NCBI RefSeq assembly: GCF_018282095.1
Contig: NZ_CP074127.1
Location: 310,001 to 374,000 of the forward strand
Direction of reading: 5' to 3'
DNA length: 64,000 nt
Source of the DNA: Pseudovibrio brasiliensis
GTDB lineage: Bacteria; Pseudomonadota; Alphaproteobacteria; Rhizobiales; Stappiaceae
The notes beneath the pieces are model-generated. The model saw only the letters and a list, made by a program, of their open reading frames with translations. It was not told the DNA's origin and searched no databases. Positions 52,989 to 61,467 of this stretch are shown in pieces (position 1 is the stretch's first letter; each line of letters starts with the position of its first letter). The position numbers and the translations under genes were made by a program.

Positions 52989-53519
52989 TCAGGCCACAGT
53001 TTCCGGCATGATTTGGCGCAAAATTTGATTGATGATTTCAGTTTTGGCGCCACTCACATCGATGTTTATGTGCAGCTCGTCAGATGACGGGGGCTGCAGG
53101 ATTTCCAGTTGGCTGTCGAGCAGCTCAAGCGGCATGAAATGATCCTGCCGATTCACCATTCTTTCGCGAATGAGATCTTTTGATCCTGAAAGGAAGATAA
53201 AACAGGCATGAGGCACGTAGCTGCGGATGATATCGCGGTATGACCGCTTGAGAGCGGAGCATGCAACAACAACAGCAGGTGTTGCCTCTTGCTTGGACAG
53301 GTCAACAATCGCTTGTGAAAGATCGTTCAGCCAAGGCCGGCGCATTTCATCCGTTAACGGATGCCCCCGGCCCATTGCTTCAATATTGTCTTCAGGATGA
53401 AAATCATCGGCCTCGACATAGGTCGCCGGTAAACACGTAGCCAAAGCGCGTGCTACTGAAGTTTTTCCGACGCCACAAACACCCATGACGACAAATACTG
53501 ATTTTTTATAGTCTTCCAC
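52989..53519 (-). CDS. gntK: Gluconokinase
   Basis: 176-aa P-loop kinase of the GntK/shikimate-kinase type, making 6-phosphogluconate from gluconate and ATP. P-loop GVCGVGKTSVARAL (about 14-27), YVEADDFHPEDNIEAMGRG is the gluconate-site hallmark, then ACSALKRSYRDIIRSY. Family length is normal. It is the first gene of the TRAP operon and is divergent from the LacI-family regulator. Confidence 0.94.
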   Translation of the reverse strand: MEDYKKSVFVVMGVCGVGKTSVARALATCLPATYVEADDFHPEDNIEAMGRGHPLTDEMRRPWLNDLSQAIVDLSKQEATPAVVVACSALKRSYRDIIRSYVPHACFIFLSGSKDLIRERMVNRQDHFMPLELLDSQLEILQPPSSDELHINIDVSGAKTEIINQILRQIMPETVA

Positions 53520-53553
53520 GGCCCTAGTTTTCCTCCTAAGAGAATTTGATCAT

Positions 53554-53573
53554 AAATGATTGCGCAATCATTT
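53554..53573. promoter_or_regulatory. Perfect 20-bp palindrome, candidate GntR (LacI-family) operator
   Basis: AAATGATTGC/GCAATCATTT is fully symmetric around a central CG, the form expected for a LacI-family dimer. It sits between gntK and gntR, 57 bases before the gntR ATG, so it can control both. Confidence 0.75.
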
Positions 53574-53629
53574 TGCAAGGGGTATCTGAAATATCTAAAA
53601 AGGCGCTCAGGAATAGGGAGTATTTTTTG

Positions 53630-54628
53630 ATGCCAAAACCGACGCTTGTAGATGTTGGACGAGAAGCTGGAGTTAGCGCAATCACAGTTTCCCGCGCTCT
53701 TCGCTCACCGGAAAAGGTGTCGGAGGCTTTGCGCGCAAAAGTTGAAATTGCTGTGAAAAAACTTGGCTATGTGCCGAACCAGTCCGCTTCTACTCTAGCG
53801 TCAAATAAGTCCAGTTCCATCGTGGTTATGGTCCCTTCCATCTCGAACAACGTGTTCACTGATGTGCTTGGGGGAATCAGCGACTCACTGTATGGATCGC
53901 GCTTCAACATGCAGATCGGTTACACCAACTACGACTCGCTGGAGGAAGAACGTATCTTGCGTTCGTTCCTGAACCCTACTCCCTCAGGTGTGATTATTTC
54001 CGGTATCGAGCAAACCCCCGAAACCAAGCAGATGCTTGAAAATGCAGGCGTTCCTGTTGTTCAGATTATGGACATCAGCGACGATCCGATCGATAAGATC
54101 GTGGGGTTCTCTCACGACAAGGCAGCCGAAACGGCAACGCAGCACCTCATCGATTCTGGCTACAAAAACATCGGCTTTATGGGTGCGCAGATGGATCCTC
54201 GCGCTCAAAAACGTCTGGCAGGTTTCAAGAAGGCGATCAAAGCCAATGGTGAGCTGCAGGAGAAGAGCATTGCGGTAACCAACAAGCCCTCCAATGTACA
54301 ACTAGGGGGTACATTGTTCGGAAAGCTGACTTCGCAATTCCCTGAGTGTGATGCTGTTTTGTGCAACAACGATGACTTGGCAATTGGTGTTTTGTTTGAG
54401 TGCCAGCGTCGTGGAATCAAGGTACCGGAAGAGTTCGGCATCTGCGGTTTTAACGATCTGGGCGTCTCATCAGAAACCGTTCCAAGCGTCACCTCAGTCT
54501 CTACAAACCTGCGCGAAATCGGTCGGCTGGCCGGCGCGATGGTGATTGGTAAAGAAGATGCGCCGACTGATCCGATTGTTGATCTGAGCTATCATATCTG
54601 CGTGCGAGAGAGCACCAGAAGGTCTTAG
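53630..54628 (+). CDS. gntR: LacI-family gluconate regulator GntR
   Basis: 332 aa from the ATG at 53630; GGGAG precedes it and the LacI helix-turn-helix (LVDVGREAGVSAITVSRALR) then lies at the usual place, whereas the open frame from 53546 runs through the operator. The hinge (PNQSASTLASNKSSSIVVMVP) and a periplasmic-binding-like effector domain follow. GntR-type neighbours gntK and a TRAP system indicate gluconate as inducer. Confidence 0.92.
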   Translation: MPKPTLVDVGREAGVSAITVSRALRSPEKVSEALRAKVEIAVKKLGYVPNQSASTLASNKSSSIVVMVPSISNNVFTDVLGGISDSLYGSRFNMQIGYTNYDSLEEERILRSFLNPTPSGVIISGIEQTPETKQMLENAGVPVVQIMDISDDPIDKIVGFSHDKAAETATQHLIDSGYKNIGFMGAQMDPRAQKRLAGFKKAIKANGELQEKSIAVTNKPSNVQLGGTLFGKLTSQFPECDAVLCNNDDLAIGVLFECQRRGIKVPEEFGICGFNDLGVSSETVPSVTSVSTNLREIGRLAGAMVIGKEDAPTDPIVDLSYHICVRESTRRS

Positions 54629-54653
54629 GCCAGAGCGGTCACTCTGGCCCTTT
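54628..54653. terminator. Bidirectional terminator between gntR and dld
   Basis: GGCCAGAG (54628-54635) pairs with CTCTGGCC (54642-54649), then CTTT. It lies between convergent stops and may serve both. Confidence 0.75.
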
Positions 54654-54655
54654 GA

Positions 54656-56344
54656 TCAGTGGTAGTGTTTGCAGCGGGATGTTTTGCCCAGTCCCGGATT
54701 GAAGCTGTTTGTCGGGTCGATTAATTTGTAAAACTTGACCAGATCCGGTTTGGCTTTGTAGATGTGCCCGACGTTATGTTCTGCCGGATACTCCGCACCA
54801 CGAGTGTCCAGAATCTCCAGCATTTCCTGCTTGAGGGCAGCCACATCAACGCCCTTCTTCACGATGTAATCCTGATGCAGTACGTGACACATGAAGTGGC
54901 CGTAGTAGAGACGGTGGATCAGCTTGTCTTCGATGTGGTCAGGCAGTTGCTCAAACCAACTGCGGTCATCGCGGCGCAGGGCAATATCCAGAGCAAGAAT
55001 GTCTTCTGCAGCATCACCATGAACGGCTTTGTATCGGACTGCGGCACCAGCAGCGGCAAAGCGATGGAGTGCAGCCATCTTGCCTTCAGTGGCATCGCAC
55101 TCAAAATAGTCCCCTGAGCGAGATGCAAAGAAGTCTTTCAGGAAGGCCCCCGCCTCATCAATCCCTTCATCGCTCATCTTCAGGATGAGATGATGCTCGT
55201 AGTTTTGACGATACTGGGTCATACGCTCTGGCAGTACGCTTGGCCAGATTTTCGCCAGCACCTGCATGAAGCGATCTGTCAGGTTCTTTGGCAGGAAGCT
55301 AATCTTGTTCAGATAAGCATCCATCGCGCCTTTGAGCGCAAAGAACATGGGTAGGCGATCTGTCCCGAGATGATTGATCATCACCACAGTGTCTTTGCCG
55401 TACTTCTCTGAGATGTCGTAGGCTTCTCGGTGCATGTACTCTGCGGAAACCGGCAGGTTCTCGAAATGCGAAAGGATATGGCGGCGCAGTTCTGTTAGTT
55501 CAGCTGGATCATTTGTGCCGATGTAGAAAGTTTTTTCTGCGCCAGCTTTGGGGAACGTATCCAGACGAACAGCAAACACACCCAGCTTACCTGCACAGCC
55601 GCTGGCTTCATAAAGACGACGCTTGTCTGCGTTGAAACGAGCCGGAGTTGAGGCATCCACTTCACGAACGCGGCTGTGATACTCACTGTCGGAAGCTTTC
55701 TGGTTGGTGTCCTTCACATCTGCGGATGTGTAGCTACTGTTTTCCAGATTGGTGAGGATCTCTTCAGCGGAATCGCCAAGCTCTATGCCGAGGTGATTGA
55801 CCAGAACCAGCTCACCATTTGCGTTGAGCTGCGCAAAAAGGGAAAGCTCGGTGTAAGACGGGCCACGGTTGACCAGTGATCCGCCGGAGTTGTTACAAAC
55901 ACCACCGATGATAGACGCACCGATGCAGGATGATCCAATGACCGAATGGGCTTGACGACCGAGCGGTTCCAACAGTTTCTCCAGTTCAAACAAGGTTGAG
56001 CCCGGAAAGCTGACGATCTGCTTGCCGCCATCCAGTGGTTGGATCTGGGTCATGCGGTTGGTGTTAATGAGCACTACATCGCGCTCATACACACCCTTCG
56101 GTGTCGAGCCTTCTGTGAGACCTGTATTGGCCGCCTGCATGATAACAATTTTATCTGCCGCAACACAGGCTTCCAGAACTTTCCATTGCTGCAGCAATGT
56201 GCCGGGGCGGACAACTGCGATAGCCTCCCCTTCTCCAGAGCGGAACCCTTTGCGGAACCGCTCTGTTTTCTTCGGGTCGCTGAGAACATGGCGGTTGCCA
56301 ACGATGCTCTCAAACTGCTTGATCAGTTCTGCGTTGGTCATCAC
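54656..56344 (-). CDS. dld: Quinone-dependent D-lactate dehydrogenase
   Basis: 562-aa FAD enzyme close in length to E. coli Dld. FAD domain: VVRPGTLLQQWKVLEACVAA, TGLTEGSTPKG, GASIIGGVCNNSGGSLVNRG. The C-terminal membrane-binding Lact-deh domain includes AEYPAEHNVGHIYKAKPDLVKFY and ends NPGLGKTSRCKHYH. It oxidises D-lactate to pyruvate at the inner face of the membrane, feeding ubiquinone. The fused TRAP permease gene lies 6 bases upstream, so uptake and oxidation are one operon. Confidence 0.94.
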   Translation of the reverse strand: MMTNAELIKQFESIVGNRHVLSDPKKTERFRKGFRSGEGEAIAVVRPGTLLQQWKVLEACVAADKIVIMQAANTGLTEGSTPKGVYERDVVLINTNRMTQIQPLDGGKQIVSFPGSTLFELEKLLEPLGRQAHSVIGSSCIGASIIGGVCNNSGGSLVNRGPSYTELSLFAQLNANGELVLVNHLGIELGDSAEEILTNLENSSYTSADVKDTNQKASDSEYHSRVREVDASTPARFNADKRRLYEASGCAGKLGVFAVRLDTFPKAGAEKTFYIGTNDPAELTELRRHILSHFENLPVSAEYMHREAYDISEKYGKDTVVMINHLGTDRLPMFFALKGAMDAYLNKISFLPKNLTDRFMQVLAKIWPSVLPERMTQYRQNYEHHLILKMSDEGIDEAGAFLKDFFASRSGDYFECDATEGKMAALHRFAAAGAAVRYKAVHGDAAEDILALDIALRRDDRSWFEQLPDHIEDKLIHRLYYGHFMCHVLHQDYIVKKGVDVAALKQEMLEILDTRGAEYPAEHNVGHIYKAKPDLVKFYKLIDPTNSFNPGLGKTSRCKHYH

Positions 56345-56350
56345 GACATC

Positions 56351-58426
56351 CTAGTAGGCGACGGATGGCAGCCAGGTGGCCAGCGGTGGCATGAAGTACA
56401 CCAGCATCAGACCCAGCAACTGCAGCAGCACGAATGGAATGATACCGCGGTAGATGTCAGTCAGCTTGATCTCTGGCGGGCACACGCCCTTCAGGTAGAA
56501 CAAGGCGAAGCCAACGGGCGGTGTCAGGAACGATGTCTGCAGGGTCACAGCCACAAGGATCACGAACCAGATCAGTGCAGGCTCATCAATCACACCATAG
56601 CCGCCAATATCGAGGCCAAGACCATTGATGATTGGGCGCATCAGAGGCAGCACAATCAGGGTGATCTCGATCCAGTCCAGCACAAAGCCGAGCAGGAAGA
56701 CGATGAACAGAATGAACAGAACTGTTCCGTTCGCGCCGAACCCAGTAGACGCCACCATTTCTTCGATCAGCGCATCACCGCCCATCTCACGCAGGACGTA
56801 AGAGAAGATGGTTGCACCCAGGAAGATCGCGAAGATGTAAGCAGTGGTGTTGAAGGTGGACTTCAGTACGTTGACCAGCTTGCGCAATGTGAGCTTACGG
56901 TAACCAAGAGCCAGCAGGGTCGCGCCCAGTGCACCGATGCCGGAGGCCTCAGTTGGGGTGGTCAGGCCTGCAAAGATGGAACCAAGCACGGCGAGGATCA
57001 GCAACAGAGTTGGCAGTGCTGCGATAAGAACATCCTTGATCGCATGCCAGTCTGGAGCCCTTGCGCCTTCTGGCACAGGAGCAGCATCGCGCTTCACCAG
57101 TGCAATCACGAAGATGTACAGCAGGTACAACATGCCGATGATGATGCCCGGGAACACGGCTGCCATGAACAGATCACCAACGGACAGAGCCATCTGGTCT
57201 GCCATGATCACCAGCATGATGGATGGCGGAATGAGAATGCCGAGCGTACCGGAAGCGGAGACCACACCTGCTGCGAGTGACTTGGAATACTTCTGTTGCA
57301 TCATGGATGGCAGGGACAGCACGCCGAGCAACACTACAGATGCTCCGATGATGCCGGTGGAGGCCGCAAGGATGATACCGATCAGGGTAACGGTGATTGC
57401 AAGGCCACCGCGTACTGTTCCAAACAGCTTCTGCATGGAGGTCATCAGGCGCTCAGCTACACCACTCTCGTCCAGCATCAGGCCCATGAAGATGAACATC
57501 GGCAGCGCGACGAGCACAGCGTTGGACATGGTCGCATAAACACGGTTTACGGTTGCGCCCAGTGTCAGGTAGTCGAGGCCGGTGAATGTGCTTTCAAGGC
57601 CGGTCCATGCCATGTGATCGTTATCGAACAGGTAAGCCAGACCACAATATGCGATGCCGACACCTGCCAGCACCCATGCAACCGGATAACCGGAGAAGAG
57701 CAGCGCAATGAAGGTGAGGAACATTGCGATGACGAGCTTCTCTTCGGTTGTCTCTACGAGGAAAGACAGGCCGTAAGCAACCAGGGCAAAGCCAAGGAAT
57801 GCGAGGAGGATGAGGCGGATGCCCTTCCCTTTTCGCTCGCTCTCACTGTTGACCCAGATGGCGTGAACGTCGTGAATAAGGCGGGCGAGCGCTGCAACTC
57901 CAAGAAGGACAAAGCTTAAGGGGATGATTGCTTTGAAGGCCCAACGCGCAGGCAAGCCTGTTGGGCTGGAGGAGCGTTCGCCAACGCGGAAACTGTCGTA
58001 GAAATAGTCGTAGCCCTGATCCACCATCAGATAGATGAATGGAACCAGCAGCGCCAGAATACCAACAATCTCGATGAAACGCTGAGTGCGTGGGCTCAGC
58101 TGCATGTGTAGCAGGTCAACGCGCACGTGACTGTCTGTCACCAGTGCGTAGGAAATGCCCACCATGGTCACCAGACCGTAGAGGTGCCATTGAAGTTCAT
58201 CGAGCTTTGGGAAGTTGTAGTTAAACAGGTAGCGCATTGTTACCTGAGTGACGATTGCGAGGATCAGGAACAGGTTGGCCCACATAACCACGTGGCCAAC
58301 GCCCTTTACAAAGTGATCCAGTGCAACGGCTATGGGTTGTTTGTCAGTGTCTTCGTGCTCGAGAATTTCTTCAAAGAGCTCAATTGGATCTGAAGTGTCC
58401 TGAGGATTTTTTATCATAGCATTCAC
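56351..58426 (-). CDS. dctQM: TRAP permease, fused DctQM, lactate-type
   Basis: 691 aa: a DctQ module (about 35-190, with QVTMRYLFNYNFPKLDELQW) fused to a DctM module (from about 215; GIIGASVVLLGVLSLPSMM and SASGTLGILIPPSIMLVIM). The linker carries an extra helix. Fused forms are common with TakP/lactate-type receptors. It works with the DctP upstream, and with Dld downstream its substrate is probably lactate or a close 2-hydroxy acid. Confidence 0.92.
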   Translation of the reverse strand: MNAMIKNPQDTSDPIELFEEILEHEDTDKQPIAVALDHFVKGVGHVVMWANLFLILAIVTQVTMRYLFNYNFPKLDELQWHLYGLVTMVGISYALVTDSHVRVDLLHMQLSPRTQRFIEIVGILALLVPFIYLMVDQGYDYFYDSFRVGERSSSPTGLPARWAFKAIIPLSFVLLGVAALARLIHDVHAIWVNSESERKGKGIRLILLAFLGFALVAYGLSFLVETTEEKLVIAMFLTFIALLFSGYPVAWVLAGVGIAYCGLAYLFDNDHMAWTGLESTFTGLDYLTLGATVNRVYATMSNAVLVALPMFIFMGLMLDESGVAERLMTSMQKLFGTVRGGLAITVTLIGIILAASTGIIGASVVLLGVLSLPSMMQQKYSKSLAAGVVSASGTLGILIPPSIMLVIMADQMALSVGDLFMAAVFPGIIIGMLYLLYIFVIALVKRDAAPVPEGARAPDWHAIKDVLIAALPTLLLILAVLGSIFAGLTTPTEASGIGALGATLLALGYRKLTLRKLVNVLKSTFNTTAYIFAIFLGATIFSYVLREMGGDALIEEMVASTGFGANGTVLFILFIVFLLGFVLDWIEITLIVLPLMRPIINGLGLDIGGYGVIDEPALIWFVILVAVTLQTSFLTPPVGFALFYLKGVCPPEIKLTDIYRGIIPFVLLQLLGLMLVYFMPPLATWLPSVAY

Positions 58427-58483
58427 TCTTGCAGGTCAACGCCGCAACTATCTGGGCTGGAAGGCTGAGGCCAATAGCAAAAA

Positions 58484-58511
58484 GGGAGCGGCAAAAGGGG
58501 GAGCCGCTCCC
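58484..58511 (-). terminator. Attenuator-like hairpin between dctP and dctQM
   Basis: GGGAGCGGC (58484-58492) pairs with GCCGCTCCC (58503-58511); on the minus strand it is followed by TTTTTG. It lies between dctP and dctQM, so it can trim expression of the permease relative to the binding protein. Confidence 0.7.
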
Positions 58512-58520
58512 AAATTTTTA

Positions 58521-59585
58521 TTATTTACGCGGCAGGAACGCGTTTTCTTTCCAGATTTTGTAGCCGTCGCGGAACTGGTTCAGGTCAGCCAGAACCTTCG
58601 CGAAGAACGCATCGTTCGCAGCTTCTTCCTGAGCAACTTCGTCCCAAGTTGAGCGGAACACGTCGAGCATTTCAGGAGACCACTGCTTGATCTGAACGCC
58701 ATTGTTGTTGACGTTGTCGAGCAGGGCTTCGTGCTGGATTGCTTCACCTTCTGCAAAGCTGTCAGTTACAGATGCCTTACAGGCGTTCTCGATGATTGCT
58801 CTGTTGGTGTCGCTGGTTTTGTTCCAGACGTCTTTGTTGATCAGCAGCTCAAAAACAGTTGCCTGTTGGTGCCAGCCCGGGAAGTAATTATACTTTACCA
58901 GTTTGTGGAAGCCGAGGCGTGCATCGATTGCTGGCATGGAGAACTCAGTCGCGTCGATCGCGCCTTTTTCAAGCGCCGGGAAGATTTCACCACCTGGCAG
59001 CAGAGAAGTCGCAACGCCGAGTTTCTGCATCACTTTACCGCCAAGACCGAAGAAGCGCATCTTCAGGCCTTTGAGGTCTTCTGGGGAGTTGATCTCTTTG
59101 GAGAACCAGCCGGATGTCTCAGGAGCGATGATTGCACATGGCAGAACTTTTACGTTGTAGCCAGCCTGATCGTACATTTCCTGATAAAGGGACAGGCCGT
59201 TACCGTAGTAGAGCCATGCAGCGTATTCACCAGCTTCTGGGCCGAAAGGAACGGCAGAAAACAGCGGAGCAGCTGGGATTTTACCTGCCCAATAACCTGC
59301 TGTGGTGTAACCGGAGTTGATCTTACCGGAAGAAACGGCATCGAGAATTTCGAATGGTGGAACCAGCTTGCCCGGCTCATAAACCTTCATTTTGATAGAG
59401 CCGCCGGACATCAGCTTCAGCTGGTCAGCGACACGAGGAATTGGACTACCCAGACCTGGCAGAGAGGTTGAGAAAGCGATTGGCGTCTTGAGCAGCAGTT
59501 TGTCGGCTGCATTCGCAATTGGAGCTGCGAGCACAGATGCAGCGACAGAGGCGGCGAGAGCAAGGCTTAAGACAGATTTTTTCAT
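58521..59585 (-). CDS. dctP: TRAP substrate-binding protein, TakP/lactate-type
   Basis: About 354 aa from the ATG at 59585 (GGAGGAAAC just upstream), giving the signal peptide MKKSVLSLALAASVAASVLA. The frame extends to 59684 but without support. TakP-type landmarks: GYWAGKIPAAPLFSAVPFGPEAGEYAAWLYYG, PEDLKGLKMRFFGLGGKVMQKLG and the ligand/metal part in PAIDARLGFHKLVKYNYFPGWHQQ. This branch includes lactate-calcium and 2-keto acid receptors, matching Dld in the operon. Confidence 0.92.
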   Translation of the reverse strand: MKKSVLSLALAASVAASVLAAPIANAADKLLLKTPIAFSTSLPGLGSPIPRVADQLKLMSGGSIKMKVYEPGKLVPPFEILDAVSSGKINSGYTTAGYWAGKIPAAPLFSAVPFGPEAGEYAAWLYYGNGLSLYQEMYDQAGYNVKVLPCAIIAPETSGWFSKEINSPEDLKGLKMRFFGLGGKVMQKLGVATSLLPGGEIFPALEKGAIDATEFSMPAIDARLGFHKLVKYNYFPGWHQQATVFELLINKDVWNKTSDTNRAIIENACKASVTDSFAEGEAIQHEALLDNVNNNGVQIKQWSPEMLDVFRSTWDEVAQEEAANDAFFAKVLADLNQFRDGYKIWKENAFLPRK

Positions 59586-59924
59586 GTTTCCTCCAAATGG
59601 CATTCGGCTGCTAAACGCGCTTTTGCGCTGTCCTCCCAAGCAGCTGATTGATGGTAAATAATATTGACCTCTAAAATAAATCAAGAAATATATTTTGCGG
59701 TTTTAGCCGTTTTTCGGGCTTGACACGCGTGTAAATACTAATAGTGCGGTTGCGTATAATTTTTGGAATTTTGTGCTTAAGGATTGGAAATTGAGCGGTA
59801 AAACAACGTATTAGTGCGTAATGCATACTTTGATATATCAATATTGTGGCTCTCTGGCCTCTTTCTCTTGAATTGGAAAATAAAATCGACCAATATTGGA
59901 TTTGTGTCCGGCAGGAAGTGTAAA
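59586..59924. other. Divergent promoter region between lactate TRAP and its regulator
   Basis: 339 bases without a gene, AT-rich in the middle. A minus-strand promoter is visible (TCTTGA at 59681-59686, 17 bases, TATTAT at 59658-59663). TATAAT at 59755-59760 could serve the plus strand with a weak -35. The repeat TAATAGTGCG/TATTAGTGCG occurs at 59739-59748 and 59809-59818, 70 bases apart, a candidate site for the GntR regulator. Confidence 0.45.
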
Positions 59925-60710
59925 ATGGTGTCTGTAGATAATCTTTTTGAGCCGATCGATCACGATACAGTGGTGGATTCTGTAACTGAACAGATCGAGG
60001 GTCTCATTCTGGCCGGTGTGCTGAAAGAAGGTACGAAGCTGCCTTCTGAAAGAGATATTTCGGAGCGCATGGGCGTGTCTCGTCCCAAGGTTCGTGAAGC
60101 ATTAAAGCGACTGGAAGATTCCAATCTCATCACCATTCGTCATGGGGAAGGATCGTTTATCGCGCCATTGATCAGCGCGGCCATGAGTCCTGCCCTGATC
60201 AACCTGATCAGTCGGAACCAGACAGCTTTCTACGATTACCTTGAATATCGCCGGGTTCAGGAGGGCTTTGCAGCGCGTTTGGCTGCGGAGCGCGCAACGA
60301 AACTGGATCTTGAACGCTTGGAGGCGATCCTTGAAAACTTGCGGGATGCGCAGGCTCGGGCGGATGATATTGCCTCAAAAAAGAACGACATTGCTTTCCA
60401 TCTCGCAATCGTTGACGCCAGCCACAACGCCATGCTCATTCATATGATGTCATCTATTTATGAGCTGACACAAAAAGGCGTCTTCTATAACCGCGAGTTT
60501 CTGCGATCGATTGATGGTACGGGCGAGCAGTTGCTAGAGCAGCATGAGGAAATTGGCCGTGCGATCTTCAGCCGTAATGGTGCTAAGGCAGAAGAAGCTG
60601 CGCATCGCCATATCGACTTCGTGGAGACGTCTTTCCGCCTAGGGCAAGATCAGCAACGCCGCGAACTCATCTCTTCAAAACTCTACGCCCTGCAAAGAGG
60701 TGAAGAATAA
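59925..60710 (+). CDS. FadR-subfamily GntR regulator, LldR-like
   Basis: 261 aa from the ATG at 59925, preceded by AGGAAG; the open frame from 59814 covers promoter DNA. Winged helix TEQIEGLILAGVLKEGTKLPSERDISERMGVSRPKVREALKRLE, then an FCD domain with metal-type residues in EYRRVQEGFAARLAAE, HLAIVDASHN, and the late HRHIDF. Divergent from the lactate TRAP-dld operon, so a lactate-responsive repressor is likely. Confidence 0.88.
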   Translation: MVSVDNLFEPIDHDTVVDSVTEQIEGLILAGVLKEGTKLPSERDISERMGVSRPKVREALKRLEDSNLITIRHGEGSFIAPLISAAMSPALINLISRNQTAFYDYLEYRRVQEGFAARLAAERATKLDLERLEAILENLRDAQARADDIASKKNDIAFHLAIVDASHNAMLIHMMSSIYELTQKGVFYNREFLRSIDGTGEQLLEQHEEIGRAIFSRNGAKAEEAAHRHIDFVETSFRLGQDQQRRELISSKLYALQRGEE

Positions 60711-60757
60711 TTACCACTGTTACATATTGGGAAGCTTTGCCGCTTCTCGCTCAGTGA

Positions 60758-60793
60758 AGGATCATTCGCAAGCATGCCTCGCGAATGATCTTT
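60758..60793. terminator. Bidirectional terminator between gntR-type and DUF2478 genes
   Basis: GATCATTCGC (60760-60769) pairs perfectly with GCGAATGATC (60781-60790), then TTTG; it lies between convergent genes. Confidence 0.75.
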
Positions 60794-60805
60794 GTGCTAA
60801 GGTGC

Positions 60806-61291
60806 CTAGCGGTTCTCAATCCACGCTTTCAGGTCGGCAATGTTTGGTTCAACAAACTCTGCCATATCACCTGAGAACTCTTTGAAGGCGTCAATGTTGA
60901 TGTCATTTGTGCCCACGAGCACTGATGCGCCGCTTTCCAGCGCTTTTACAATAAGATCCCTAAAGCCGCTGCCGTTGGCTTCCTGTTCGCCAAACTTGTT
61001 CAGGATGAACACATCAAACGGCTGGTCAATACGCTGAGCCACCTCGCCTGCAGCTTGTGCAAGGGCGGATGTGTCTAGTCGGCAACCGGAAGATTCTTTG
61101 CCAAGAGATTGAGTGATCGAGATCTGTGGGCCGTCTGGCAGGACGAGTACGTCCATATCACAGCGGTGGCGATCTTCGTTCACTGTTTCTGCCTGCACGA
61201 TACCGCAAGTCCGTATGCCGTCTTCCCGAAGTTTCTCGGAGAGTTCTGTCAGCACCAGTTTCCCTTTTGGCAGGGTGTAAGCAATTCTCAT
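60806..61291 (-). CDS. DUF2478 protein (NTPase-like)
   Basis: 161 aa. MRIAYTLPKGKLVLTELSEKL begins where a P-loop would be, but no full GxxxxGKS/T is present. RHRCDMDVLVLPDG, SSGCRLDTSALAQAA and VFILNKFGEQEANGSGFRDLI match DUF2478, a family often near molybdate or siroheme genes and related to the NTPase1 fold. Here no such genes are adjacent. Function is open. A perfect 8+8 inverted repeat lies 51-77 bases upstream. Confidence 0.78.
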   Translation of the reverse strand: MRIAYTLPKGKLVLTELSEKLREDGIRTCGIVQAETVNEDRHRCDMDVLVLPDGPQISITQSLGKESSGCRLDTSALAQAAGEVAQRIDQPFDVFILNKFGEQEANGSGFRDLIVKALESGASVLVGTNDINIDAFKEFSGDMAEFVEPNIADLKAWIENR

Positions 61292-61341
61292 CTGGGGTCG
61301 TCCTTGCGCTTCTGTTTTTTCAGCTATGTGAAAACTCTCAT

Positions 61342-61368
61342 ATCAAACTGTAATAATCCTAGTTTGAT
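61342..61368 (-). promoter_or_regulatory. ATCAAACT-N11-AGTTTGAT inverted repeat upstream of DUF2478 gene
   Basis: Perfect 8-bp arms (61342-61349 and 61361-61368) about 19 bases centre to centre, near two helical turns. Suits a dimeric regulator; the regulator is unknown. A hairpin role is less likely since there is no U-run. Confidence 0.45.
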
Positions 61369-61467
61369 CTACGCAAGGTTACCCCTGCGGCGAATGCGCA
61401 CAATCTTCTTTCAAAGGCAGACTTCGCGCATCCACTGCAGGGTGTAAGGTGTGGCTATTGTCCAGGT

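Noticed and set aside
56039-57280. 413-codon plus-strand frame opposite dld/dctQM
   Set aside because: Gln/His/Cys-rich translation typical of the complement of membrane-protein codons; no start signal.
59720-59760. TTGACA and TATAAT as a promoter for the lactate regulator
   Set aside because: The spacing is 29 bases, too long for a standard promoter; TATAAT may still act with another -35.
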